Shown here: positions 1 to 10,148 of the stretch, piece after piece
Layout: every line of letters begins with the position of its first letter
How positions within the stretch are numbered: position 1 is the stretch's first letter
Notes under the pieces: model-generated
Told to the model about the DNA's origin: nothing
Seen by the model: only the letters and a program-made list of their open reading frames with translations
The model's database searches: none
Translations under genes and position numbers: made by a program
Assembly (NCBI GenBank): GCA_965112735.1
Contig: OZ218964.1
Span: 620,001 to 684,000 of the forward strand
Source: Phaeosaccion multiseriatum
Taxonomy: Eukaryota; Ochrophyta, other classes
Reading direction: 5' to 3'
Length of the DNA: 64,000 nt

Positions 1-2
1 AG

Positions 3-116
3 GGGGCCGCTCTGGAGCTGGAAGCCTTGCCCTTGCCTGCTGAGAAGGGAAGCAGCATCACGTCGGCCCAGCCTGCAGAGGCCATGAGGGGAGCGGTCGA
101 TGGAGGACAGCAATAG
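3..116 (+). CDS. possible 3' end of an upstream gene
   Basis: An open frame enters from the left edge and ends at a TAG at 114-116, rich in Ala, Glu and Pro. No family is recognisable. It could be the last exon of a gene lying left of the window, or chance open frame. Confidence 0.2.
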   Translation, partial: GAALELEALPLPAEKGSSITSAQPAEAMRGAVDGGQQ

Positions 117-192
117 AACTCTATGAGCGCTCAAACAGAGGGAGGACGAAGCTGGAGGCTTCTTTCTCTCTTTCCTTCTACCTGACAGCTGC

Positions 193-339
193 ATGGAAGC
201 TCCGATGAAGAGCGCATTGTTCCTGCCTGTGCTGGTGACGCAGCTCTTTTGGCTGTATACCACCACCACTCTCGGCTTGCGCCTAGTCGACACTGGTGGA
301 GGCGGCACTGCCGGAGGCATTGCCTCGACTCCCCCCTAG
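193..339 (+). CDS. small ORF with signal-like N-terminus
   Basis: The ATG at 193 opens a 48-residue frame with a hydrophobic stretch (ALFLPVLVTQLFWLY) after a Lys, then a Gly-rich end before TAG. A pyrimidine tract and CAG just upstream resemble a 3' splice site, so this could be an exon rather than a complete gene. It may also be a chance ORF in the leader of the lipase gene. The following stretch, 340-670, is GA-rich with no recognised gene. Confidence 0.2.
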   Translation: MEAPMKSALFLPVLVTQLFWLYTTTTLGLRLVDTGGGGTAGGIASTPP

Positions 340-670
340 ATCCACCCTTTCGCAGTGCTTTGTAGGGGGGATAGGGGGGAGATGAGGGAAAGGGATAGAG
401 AAGCAGGCAAAGATCAAGAGAGATCGGAGAAGCGAGGATACAGAAGGGAGGAAGAGAAGAGAGGGAGAGAGAGGAGGAAGGGAGGAGAGAGACGGGGAGA
501 GAGAGAGCGAGGTGGATTACACGACCGCCGCCTCGCGTCCGTCGCTCGCTCTCGCCGCCTCGCTCGCGGGAAAACTTTATTGCGGGAAGGCAAGCGGTTA
601 AGTCCTTACAGCTGGCGCTGGATCACAACTGCTGTACCAAATTGCGTACACGTACAACGATAAATACGAA

Positions 671-2586
671 ATGTCCTTCTTTGGGTTGGCCCGAGGTGCT
701 CGAACTCCAGCTGGGAGCCCCTTTCGGGGCGTGTCCTCGAGTCCGAATGCTATCGACTTGAGAGGCAGATGGGTAGGCGGGAGGCGGCGCATGGTCAGCA
801 GCAGTAGAAAGAGGAGGCTGCCCGCCAGTGACGCCGCCACTCAAACCACCAATAGCAGCAGAAGCAGGAGCAGCAGCGGCATGTGGAGAGGGTTTCGAAG
901 GCACCGTACTCTTTTGGGCTCCTCGGCCGCCCTTGCGTTGACGGGAGCAGCCATCGTCTGGCTGAGAGAGACGCACATATTGCCAAAGGAGTTTTATGAC
1001 AGGAACGACATGGGGGTTGACTGGGACGAGGTTTACCACTTGGGCAAGTTGTCGAACATGACAAGCAGCCCTAGGGAGGAGGTTGAAGGTTGGCTCTATC
1101 TTCACGGGTACCGCGGAAAAGTCACTCAAAGAGAGCTGCAGCTGCACAAGGTTAAGTACTTCATCTTTAAAGGCAGCGATCGTGAAGGTATGAAACTGTG
1201 GAAGTCAGCGCACACCCCAGCCCAGCCTCCCCCATGGCCTCAATCCCCCGTGCTCCCCTCGTTGCCTCACCCCCAACACCCCAGGCAAGCCGCTACAGCT
1301 CCTCCTAGTGCGGGGCACGGTGAACTTCTCCAACCTCAAGTCCTGCACAAAGGCCCTCAAGGCGTGGGATGAGCAGACGGGGTGCAATCTGCACGCGGGC
1401 TTCAAAGGCGTTGCCGATGCGCTTGTCGCCGATGCGCTGCCCCTGCTGGACCGAGAGCTCCCTTTGAAGCTGGCGGGCCACAGCAGTGGCGGCGGCGTGT
1501 GCATTATCGTGGGAATGAAGCTCGCCACACTGGACTACAAGGTGGCCAGGGTAATGACCTTCGGCTCCCCCAAAGTGACAGATCAGATGGGTGCCAAGCG
1601 ATGGGGGGGGGCTCACGACAGCAGGGACGGGGTCAGCAGCACAGAAGCGGGAGAAGAGCTGGACAGCTGCGGGGGGGCAGCCGGAGACAGAGGCGACGCG
1701 TCTAATGCTTCCGCGGGTTTGCAGCTGCCCGTCATCCGAGTGACGCACGAAAATGACGTCATCCCGCTGTTGCCAAGCGCTGCTTCCACCACTTCCAAGG
1801 CCCCTGCAGTGGAGGGCACCTCCGGCCCTACGATAGAGCCCTCCCTCCCGAGGCCGAGAGGGGGGCGCTTCAGCCACTTCGGCCATCAAGTGGTGCTCCT
1901 CAATGGCAAGGTACAGTGAGACAATCGGCCCATCGAGCTCGGCTCCTCCAGCAGGCTGCTGCTGCTGCTGCTGCTGTCAGCTCGTCTCTGCTCTGAATGG
2001 TGTTGTGCGTAGACCGAATGTGGAGCCCCTTTTAGGCCCTCGAAGCACTTTGGCCAATTGGTCGCTCAGGCCCGTCTCGTCTCCCTTATTCGGCCCCTCC
2101 GGTCTCTCCTCTCCTCGTGTCCTTGTCAGGTCTGTATGGAGTGCCGAAGAGAGCAGCACGAGGAGCAGCGCCGAAGTGGCGGCGAGGGGGAAGCCACCGG
2201 CAACACCACATGTGACCACCCCAAAGCTGAGGCCAACACGTACTACCACCCCCACGGAAAGGTATGAGAGACTTTGAATAGTGTTTGCGGTCTTCCCACG
2301 CCATTTGCGAATTGGTGGGCGGCATGAGATTGACCGCTGATATGCCGTCACCCGTCTACTACCATACCCTCCACAGGGTGAACACAGTCACTTCGACATG
2401 TGGCTCATGCGCTTTTCCTTGCGAAACTTCAAGCACCGCATGCACCACTACGAGCACGAGATTGAGAAGCGAGCAGTGGGTCTGTTGGGAAGGGGCATCA
2501 TGCAGAGGGAGAGCGAGCAGAGCGAGGCCAAGCCCGCTCCTGCAGGGGCTGGGGGGGCTGGCGAGGAGGTGGAGGAGCAGGACTGA
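671..2586 (+). CDS. class 3 lipase (alpha/beta hydrolase), membrane-anchored
   Basis: Likely a lipase cleaving acylglycerol esters. Four exons join in frame: 671-1187, 1285-1910, 2130-2261 and 2377-2586, giving 494 residues. A hydrophobic segment near residues 80-96 (SSAALALTGAAIVWL) suggests an N-terminal membrane anchor. The class 3 core is clear: LAGHSSGGGVCI holds the nucleophile Ser at about 239, VTHENDVIPLLP supplies the Asp at about 330, and FSHFGHQVVLL has candidate catalytic His residues at about 370 and 373. All introns have GT-AG ends. A low-complexity insertion lies between Ser and Asp, where lids vary in this family. The Met at 671 opens the frame; later in-frame Met codons could be used instead. 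The gene is convergent with an ABHD5-like gene at 3050-5737. The family call is firm; substrate and location are inference. Confidence 0.8.
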
Positions 2587-3049
2587 GGCCCGTTCCGTTT
2601 GTCACGTAATGGCGAGAGCGCGTTGCCGCTGCGGTTGGCCGGAGCTCTCCTCATCGAAGTGCAGTGCAGCATACACCAGTGTCTGCTGGGAGTAGCTACC
2701 GGGAGTAGCTACCGAAGGCGAAGGGAAAGCTCAGAACCAACAGGGTTGTGAACCCAAAGAACGGGGTCAAATGGGTCCCCCCTGGTTTAAAAAATCAAAA
2801 TACAGGTCCTATGTACACGTCAGCGGCGCTCCTCCCTCTTGCGGGGCTGCTGGGTACCCTCCTCTTCGCCTCAACTCTCAAAACCAACAAGCTGTCACTC
2901 GAAGTTGTGCATGTGCCAGGTCAATCCGTGAAGAACGGTCCAAGAACGTTCTCTTCCGTCGAGCTCTGCAGTATATTTGTGTACATGGTGAGGCACTGGC
3001 CCTTCCCCTCACTGCCTTCTCCGAGGGGAACATGTCATCCACTGCCTTA
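2587..3049. other. intergenic region between convergent genes
   Basis: No gene seen. It holds the 3' ends of the lipase and ABHD5-like genes, with a 13 bp unit (GAGTAGCTACCGG) repeated about twice near 2690-2715. Confidence 0.4.
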
Positions 3050-5737
3050 TCAGAAGGTTGGGGACGGGCCCACTCCACCCAGGTTGGGCCCTGCGGTGAG
3101 CACCACTCTTGGTGCTGCTGAAGCGCCCCCCTCCCCCTCCACCCCGCCCTCCTCGACGCTGAGGAAGCACTCGTCAAGCTCCACTTCGATGCCGCACAGC
3201 TTCAGCACGAAGCGATTGAAATAGGCCGGGTTGTCCATGAAAAGCTTTGGAGGGAGGGAGGGAAGGAGGGAGGGAGGGAGGGAGGGAGGGAGACAAGACA
3301 CAAGAGACACAACGAGTGGTGAGACGCAGAGGTAGAAGAGAGAGGGAGAGAGCATGTCGATGTCGAGGGAGACGCAGGTGCGAGGCCATAGGCCCAGGCC
3401 CCTCTGCCCCTTATTCACGCCCTGCTCCTCATGTACCGAGGGGTTACAGAAATAGGCTGAAGCTGCGACAGGAGAGCGAGAGCCCTCCTCTCACCTGGTG
3501 TCCGGCGGCGGGCACTCGATGCACATCGATGGTTTGCCCCGGCCCCGGCTGTGGCAAGAGACACAGGCGACAAGCGGACAACATGTGAGACTCACAACCC
3601 GCGACAAGAGAGACATCCAATCAGGTCCGGCAGAGCAGCACCGCAGTAGAGTCAGCCAATCAGGTCCGGCAGAGCAGCCGAGCGAGTGCGAACCCCCTCC
3701 CCCACAGATGAGCCAAGCCAATTTGCTTGCCTTAAGCTTCTCGGCGTGCCTTGAATCCATCCAGTCCGAGTCTCCGTACACCATGGTAACAGGGACGAGG
3801 GGATCGAGTTTTGGAATCCTATGGCAAAGGGGCTCCTTCGCAAAGGCCATGGGATAAAGGATCTCACCCAGGGCTCTTTCTCCACTGGGCGGTGCCGCGG
3901 TGTTGTGTAACATATAGTCACCAAAGGTGGCCCTATCAATGTGCGGCTGGAAGCGTTTCTGCGAATAATTCCGGACTGCCCTCGCTCCAAGAGGCCCCAT
4001 CCACCGAACCAGATCGCCTATAAAAAGGTGGTGACAAAAGGGGTTAGGAAAGGTGGTACACGAGGTGTCAGGGAACCGTGACAGTGAAGCTAACAATGAC
4101 ATGACAGTGCGATAGGGTAGGGCACCTGGCGTGTAACCTCTCTCCCACAGGGACTGTGCCGTCTTGAAGAGAGTCTTCCTGACGAGGGGCATTTCTTTGA
4201 CGAAGTCCGAGTGCCCTACGGGAGGCCAGAGGCGACAGGGCAGAGGGTAGAGGAGAGCCAACGGAGAGGGGAAGGGGCCCAGTCAGTCAGAGCTCCAGGG
4301 CCACGGAGGAGCCATGCAGTATGCAGTACAGCGACAGACGAGAGGGGCATGGGAACCCCTCTCCTCCTCTCTGCCCATAGGCCTCTCTCTACCTCTCTTG
4401 CTCACCTTCGGGCCTCTCAGGGACGCCCACGGGGGAGGCGAGGATGAGCTTATGGACGCGGTGGGGGTACGCTTCTGCGTAGGCTACTGAAAGATAGCCC
4501 CCGAGCGAATGCCCGCACAGAATCTAAGGGGAGGAGAGGGAGAGTATTGGAAGGAGCTTCCTTTGAGCAACTGACGTGCTCTCTTTTGTGCCCATCACAG
4601 ACACACAACACGTACCATCTTGTCCAGCTTGTTGACCTCTCGCCACCTTCGACACAGAGACAAAAGACAGAGAGAGAGAGAGAGACAGACAGACAGAGAG
4701 ACACACAGGGGCAGGGACATACGCGGCCATAGGCAAAGCGGTGTCAAGTAAGGAAGGCAGGGGCTATTCATTCACAGATAGCGGGGGCTGCTTGGCGCAT
4801 TTCACTTCAGTCGAGTCAATTCGGCGCACCCTGACACCGCTTTCGCTTACAGGAGACTGTACAAGGTATAAGGGAGGGAGAGAGGGTGCCTACCTACCTC
4901 TCTAGGGACTCCACGAAAAAACGCTCCGTCTCTCTGACGCCTTTTGGAGTAAAAGGCGTAGGCCTGGAGCTAAGACCGTACCCAAGCCAATCCGTTGCAA
5001 AGCAGTGGATGTGCCTAGAGAACACTGGCAGCTGGAGGTGGTAGGCGCATAATCCCATTCCATACCCTAATGGGAAAGGAGGGGAGGAGAGGCAGACCAC
5101 AACAGGAGGAGGAGGAGGAGGAGGAGGAGGAGGAGGAGGAGGAGGAGGAGGAGGAGTCAATGACTTCGGGTGTCAGGATCCCAAAAATGGGTGTCAGGAC
5201 GGTGATTTCAAGGCTCTCACGTAGAAGAAGAATGAGGCATAGACCCGTCAGCCCGGTCAGTAGGCTGGCTAGTGGGTCTTGACATACAGTTCAGCTTAGT
5301 TGTCAGTCTCAAGTTGGAGCTTCCTACGAACCATGAGTCAGAACCAGGGGCGGCTGTTGGGGAGTCCCCTGCGCCTTGCTTCCCGCCTCGACTGTGTGAA
5401 TGTGAAGGCCATCGCCGACATCAGTATTATAGACCTTCATGTTTTGGATGTTGGACTGTGCAAGGCAGGGGGGGCGAGAGTCGAGACATAGTTCAGACGG
5501 GCCCATTTTGCGGCTGTTAGAGCGCAGCTCCCTGCTGTTAGCTCTATCACTAGTGCAAGGATGAATTCAGAGAGCTCGCAGGTGCCTTCGGTAGAGTGTG
5601 TTGGAGGAGTGTGCGAGCTCTCTCAAGCAACCTTTCAGAGGGGGGGGTGATGACACCCAGCCGAGCTCTTTCGACTCACTCACCAGTAGCTTCGTTTCGG
5701 CCTGCTCCAGCTGGCGTAGAGAGCTCGCAGTCCACAT
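3050..5737 (-). CDS. ABHD5/CGI-58-like alpha/beta hydrolase
   Basis: Member of the ABHD4/ABHD5 (CGI-58) family, known for regulating triacylglycerol lipases and for lysophospholipid acyltransferase activity. Nine exons join in frame on the minus strand: 5737-5684, 5455-5332, 5066-4898, 4646-4616, 4523-4406, 4215-4138, 4017-3731, 3548-3495 and 3244-3050, giving 369 residues, near the family's usual 350. Family marks: [12 protein letters not shown] at the N-terminus, LTHGYGMGL oxyanion strand, [19 protein letters not shown] with Ser at about 132, [10 protein letters not shown], and YGDSDWMD near 272-279. The C-terminus [13 protein letters not shown] contains the HX4D motif at about 304-309. The intron between 3731 and 3548 needs a GC donor (AAG|GCAAGC); the only nearby GT alternative breaks the frame. 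The start is the first Met of the conserved N-terminal helix; an earlier exon is possible. Confidence 0.85.
3617..3678. repeat. two copies of a 23 bp direct repeat
   Basis: The unit CCAATCAGGTCCGGCAGAGC plus AGC occurs at 3617-3639 and 3656-3678, inside the GC-AG intron of the ABHD5-like gene. Confidence 0.8.
5105..5156. repeat. (GGA)n microsatellite in an intron
   Basis: An uninterrupted GGA run in the second intron of the ABHD5-like gene. On the coding strand it is (TCC)n, ending shortly upstream of the CCATTAG acceptor, so it forms part of the pyrimidine tract. Confidence 0.9.
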
Positions 5738-5912
5738 CGTGAACACTGCATAGGAAATATGGGCAAGCAAGCAGCGAGAGGCGACGGAGAGAGCGAGAGA
5801 CAGAGGAGATGGAGAGAGAGACGAGAGCGAGAGGGAGAGGGATAAGAACGCAGACAGACAGAGAGAGAAGAGTAAAATGAATCATAGGGGAAGATAGGCA
5901 GATAGGGGGGGT

Positions 5913-5948
<36 letters not shown>

Positions 5949-6299
5949 AGGAGAGAGCGAGAGGCGAGGCAGAGAATGAAGGAGAAAGAGGGAGAGTACG
6001 TCAGAAGGCCGTTCTCTCTTCCTTCCTTCTCCACAGAGAGCGTGTCACTTACTGCGTGCGAGCCTGATCATACAGCGAAGGCGAGTATGCTTGTACACCA
6101 GAAGCCAGAGAAATAGAAGGAGGGGGCGTTTAGCGGGAGGAAGAAGGGGGGATGAAAGTTGGAAAGTTGGAAGGTCTCCCAGTTTGCGTTTCAGCTTTCG
6201 GTTCTACCTGTGACATAAATTTTTTTGATTTGGAGTGGGGCCTGCCGTTTGATATCATCCTCTTCCCCCCTTCTCCTTGTTTGCAGGGCCTGGCTAAGC
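5738..6299. other. GA-rich divergent intergenic region
   Basis: Lies between the ABHD5-like start and the membrane-protein start at 6300. It has long GA/GAGA tracts (5920-5945) and, before 6288, a pyrimidine tract ending TTTGCAG that looks like a 3' splice site, so the downstream gene may have a 5' UTR intron here. No coding sequence recognised. Confidence 0.4.
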
Positions 6300-8277
6300 A
6301 TGGACCATGGGAGGGGGAGTAGGGAGATCACGGTGGACGATCTGGAGGAAGCTAGACAAGGAGGAGGAAGGCAGGAGACTACGAAGAAGCGCCTTCGACG
6401 GGGCAGTCAAGATTTGGCTTTTTTTGAGAAGGAGAGGGCCCGCAGAACAGAGGTGGGGCGATGTTATGGAGCGGGGCTGAAGATTCACACTACGGACCTT
6501 GCGCTGGTCGGCGCGACCACTCTTGCTCGGATTCCCTGGGTTCTTTGGCGCAGTTGGAGCCTCATTGTGGTAGCTGGATTCCTGACCTACGCTCTGTGGA
6601 AGTTCAGCGACCCGTACTACTGGTTCTTTGTCGACTTCATGCACTGGACGCTCATCGTGCAGGTAGGAGGAGGGGAATGGAAGGATTGAAGAAGACCCAA
6701 ACCGCCTTTTTCACAAGTCTCAACACCGTGCTCTCGCTCTGTTGCCCTATTCCCCGTCCTCTCTGCCGCGTCGCAGTTCGTGTCACTCTGTCTGTCGTTC
6801 TACGTGGTGTTGAAGCACCGCGAGTGGAAGAAGATGACGGCCATTGGCCTGCTCCGCGCGCTGCCCTCGACAGGGTCCATGGGGGAAGGGGGCAGCGTCC
6901 GGGGCAGCATCCGAGGCAGCGTCCGCAGGGGGAGCCACCACGAGAACGATGGGGAGCCCTCCTGGGAGGACACCATTGAAGACGAGCTTGAGGGCGTGGG
7001 CGCGCGCGACTCAGACGATAGTGAGGACGAGAACCTGACCTCCATCCGCCTGGAGCGCACTCGGCGACAGGCCAACGTGAGTTGTGTGTGCTGTCATAAG
7101 AATGGAGAACCGTCTGTCTGACTATCGTACTCTTTTTCTGATTGATGTGTTGTGTTGCCCTCAACTGCCTTAGGTGCCCATCCCGCGGGCCGTGGCTGTG
7201 AACTGGTTCTTCATGAACATGTCGTGGGTGGCCACCTTCCTGGCCACTGCGCTGTTCTGGGTGGGGCGCTACGACAAGGGAAGGCACCTGGAGAAGATCG
7301 ACTACATGGTGCGTGGACAGTGGGGAGGGGAGGGGAAGCTAGGGGAGTAGAGACGTCAGAGAGGGGAGAGGGAGGGGAGGGCGAGGATCCATTTGCGGCC
7401 TCGGGGACGAAGGACAAGTCGGTCTCATCGCCTCTCCACATGTACGTTGATTGCCATCCATTGCCACCCATCAGGTGTTTGGGGCCAACCTGGGCGTGAC
7501 TCTGGTGGACAGCTTCTTCACTGCCCACCCGTTCTACATCCGACACATGTGGATCGGCATGCTGTACGCTGCCTCCTTCGTGGTCCTCTCGCTGGTCCTG
7601 TACGCCGCGGACGTGGAAAGGGTGAGTTTGCGCTCGCGGGACAGGAGGAGCTCTTGTTTTGTGCGGGCCAGATCGTCAGAGGGAGGGCATTGGCAATGAG
7701 TCAGGTTCTGTTGTCTATGAACCGCGTCTGTGAGCTGTCGCGGAGCGTGGTGCTCGGAGGGTAGTGGCGTGCTCACCCGTTACCCCACCCCCCCCCCCAC
7801 CGCCCCGTGCTAAGCCTGACTGACCCTGTCCCGTCATAACGGTTCCGCCCCGCAGCCGACCACAAAATTCACAATGCGCTACTCGGAGCTTGATTGGGGA
7901 TCGGAGCTGGGGGACACAGCCGTCCTTTGCGTACTGGTCATCTTCGTGGGCATCCCCGCCATTCAGATCGTGCTCAAAGGGTGGTGGGGCCTCGGCAACA
8001 AGTAAGTGCTCGCACCGTACACAGAGCAACGAACATGTCAGTGGGACGGGGGAGTGAACGAGAGAGAGAAAGGAGAGAGAACTCGCTCCGATGCTGTGAA
8101 GGCGTGTGAGCTGAGCTGCCCTGTCCAGGGGCCCGCGCTTTGGCTGAGATGACACGCCGCACCTGCCTCCCCTCCTGACTTCCCAGCGACGCCCTCGGGG
8201 ACAACCCGAGGGGGGGGGGGCTAGAGTCAGTCAGTCAGTCAGTCAGTCAGTCAGTCAGTCAGTCGAGCTTCCGTTGA
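6300..8277 (+). CDS. multi-pass membrane protein, possibly AIG1/Rolling-stone-like
   Basis: Six exons join in frame: 6300-6662, 6777-7076, 7174-7308, 7475-7621, 7856-8001 and 8187-8277. About six hydrophobic segments are visible, including WSLIVVAGFLTYALW, FVSLCLSFYVVL, FFMNMSWVATFLATALFW, YAASFVVLSLVLYA and TAVLCVLVIFVGIPAIQI. A hydrophilic loop with Ser/Asp/Glu-rich sequence separates segments 2 and 3. The order of helices and the stretch with VDSFFTAHPFYIRHMW recall the AIG1/FAR-17a and Rolling-stone membrane families, but I cannot confirm this by motif alone. The last exon runs into a (TCAG)n array that encodes an SVSQ repeat before a TGA at 8275, unless it is spliced differently. Start: Met 6300; the frame is open back to 6225. 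Confidence 0.65.
8225..8264 (+). repeat. (TCAG)n microsatellite, apparently coding
   Basis: About nine TCAG units at the end of the membrane-protein gene. A 4 bp period read in triplets gives a four-residue SVSQ repeat. Confidence 0.8.
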
Positions 8278-8638
8278 CTCGAACGGATGGGCTGCCTCGT
8301 GCTGGTAGACTCCCTGGACGACGGGGTGATTGGCAGAGGGGGAAGGGTGGCTCCGTTCTCGACCCACCTGACGGAGCTTGCCCCTGCCCCGTACTCCCCC
8401 GCCTCTGCTACTTGACAGGCTTACAGACCGCGACCGGCTCCTCCGAGCGCCGCTGAGCAAGGGAGGTGAGTGCCGGAGCGGAACGAAAGGGGGGGGGGGG
8501 GGGGACTGCTTGCAGCGCCCGACACGGCTACCGCTGGCGACGCAGGATTGAAGACTCACGCCGTCTCCCTTACCTCCTACCTCCCTGCTTGGATGCTTGC
8601 CTTCAGCTTACATAACAGAGCAGCGCTGGACAGGGGGT

Positions 8639-8718
8639 GAGCTCCGCTTCTAGAGAGCTCCGCTTCTAGAGAGCTCCGCTTCTAGAGAGCTCCGCTTCTA
8701 GAGAGCTCCGCTTCTAGA
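8639..8718. repeat. five perfect copies of a 16 bp repeat
   Basis: The unit GAGCTCCGCTTCTAGA is repeated five times head to tail. Each unit carries the palindromes GAGCTC and TCTAGA. Confidence 0.95.
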
Positions 8719-8990
8719 GAGCAGAATGGGCGGGAGAGCCGGGACGGGCCGAAGGGGGGGGGGCTGAAGCAGGCTGTACTTGCGAAACCGCCACCGCCTT
8801 GGGCCTGGGAGACGGAGAGGGGAGGGCAGTGGAGGACCGGCCGCGAGGAAGCAGGAGGAGGAGGGGGGTTTAAAAACGCGACCATTAAAGAAGAAGTTAA
8901 GAAGGGGCATTTTTTTGTCCGTAGGACACGCGAGGCCAGCAAAAGACGATCATTCGAATCGTCGCAGCCTGTATAATACACATAATAACA

Positions 8991-9071
8991 CATTTCACAA
9001 CACGTGGTTGGTTGGCAGGAGCAGCCAGCGGGCATTTCACAACACGTGGTTGGTTGGCAGGAGCAGCCAGC
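8991..9071. repeat. 39 bp direct repeat, two copies
   Basis: The 39 bp units start at 8991 and 9033 and appear identical; each carries TTGGTTGGCAGGAGCAGCCA. They lie downstream of the ABA4-like stop codon, possibly in its 3' UTR. Confidence 0.85.
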
Positions 9072-9198
9072 AGCTCCCGCTGTGCACATGCTAAGAGATA
9101 GCCCTTTCTGCTCAGCAAATGCCGCTCTGTCTGGGACAGTCCTTGGGTCGGAGGCCCTTCCACCCGCCTGCTTGGGAAGCGGTTTGTGCGGCTCTCTC

Positions 9199-10091
9199 TC
9201 AGTCCTCCTTGCTCGGGGCTGGGGTGCTGCTGGGCGTAGCCTTGCCCTTGCCCGAGAGGAGATCACACACCCAACTCTCAAAGAAGAAAAGCACCAATCC
9301 AGCCGGGCCTAGCATGAGAGCAAAGAACTGTGATAAGAGAGTGAGAGTTTGGGGGGCGGAGGACATTCAGTTGCTCAGAAGAACGCGCCAGGGATTGCAA
9401 AGGCTTGACGTGGCTGCCTGCACCCCCTTTCCGCCTCTCTTACCATGCAAGGGACCATAAATATTCCGGAGAGGGCAGCGGCACCCCTGCTGTTGTTCTT
9501 ATTGATGATCCAGTTGGCCGTGAGAAGATCGAAGGCAACGTAGTGGATCCAAGCGGGCAACACCACCTTTTCGTTCCCCAATGCAGCCACAACGCCCTTG
9601 TAGGAGTTGAAGTCGAGGTTTGTTCCTGCCCCGCTCTCCCAATCATCGTGGAGCATCTTGAAGAAGAGCAGGGTATACATTACACTGAAGAACCCCACCG
9701 TGGCCAGCACCAATCGTTCCCGATGCTTCCACCTAAGATACATCGAAAGGGCAGGCAAGGGAATTCCACCACGTAGTTACTTGTGTTAGAAAGAGTGCAG
9801 CGCTGCGCGTGAACCCGTCCTTCCTTTCTCTCTCTTGCGTATCCCTGTCTCTACTGTCTTCTTTCCCTCCCTCTTTTTTCTCTCTCTCCTTCTTTTTGTT
9901 CTCTCTTTCTCGCCCTCCATCCCTTGCCTGGGAGCGAACGCATTACAGAGCCACGCAGGCAGGCAAAGAGCGACCAGCTCGAACAGCGCCTCGTCTGAGA
10001 AGGACAGGAGGGGAAGAGGCATTGCGATGGAAAGAGAAAAAAGAAGATCAGGCCTGCATGTTTTAGTGGCAGTTGGTGCTTCTCGAATCAC
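9199..10091 (-). CDS. ABA4-like (DUF4281) membrane protein
   Basis: Plant ABA4 is a plastid membrane protein required for neoxanthin formation from violaxanthin; related DUF4281 proteins occur in algae and cyanobacteria. Three exons join in frame on the minus strand: 10091-9928, 9732-9444 and 9327-9199, giving 193 residues. Marks are LCLPAWLCNAFAPRWKHRER, a middle helix VLATVGFFSVMYTLLFF, the diagnostic LPAWIHYVAFDLLTANWI, and FMVPCM followed by LMLGPAGLVLFFF. The first intron needs a GC donor (CCCAG|GCAAGG); the joined sequence APR-WKHRER matches the family. The start is uncertain: Met 10091 or the later Met before PLPLLSFSDEAL. No obvious targeting motif is visible, so a 5' exon could be missing. 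The gene is head to head with the TspO-like gene. Confidence 0.75.
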
Positions 10092-10148
10092 AGATGGAAC
10101 CCCTCTTCCTTCTTCTTCCCCTCTCTTCCATCCCCCTCTGTGAAGACC
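10092..10148. promoter_or_regulatory. very short divergent promoter region
   Basis: Only 57 bp separate the proposed start codons of the ABA4-like (-) and TspO-like (+) genes. The interval is pyrimidine-rich on the plus strand (CTTCCTTCTTCTTCCCCTC). No TATA box is evident. If the starts are right, both genes share a compact bidirectional promoter or overlap in their 5' UTRs. Confidence 0.4.

Larger units (their letters stand above)
8278..9198. other. intergenic region with short tandem repeats
   Basis: Between the convergent membrane-protein and ABA4-like genes. Contains homopolymeric G runs and two repeat blocks listed separately. No gene recognised. Confidence 0.4.
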
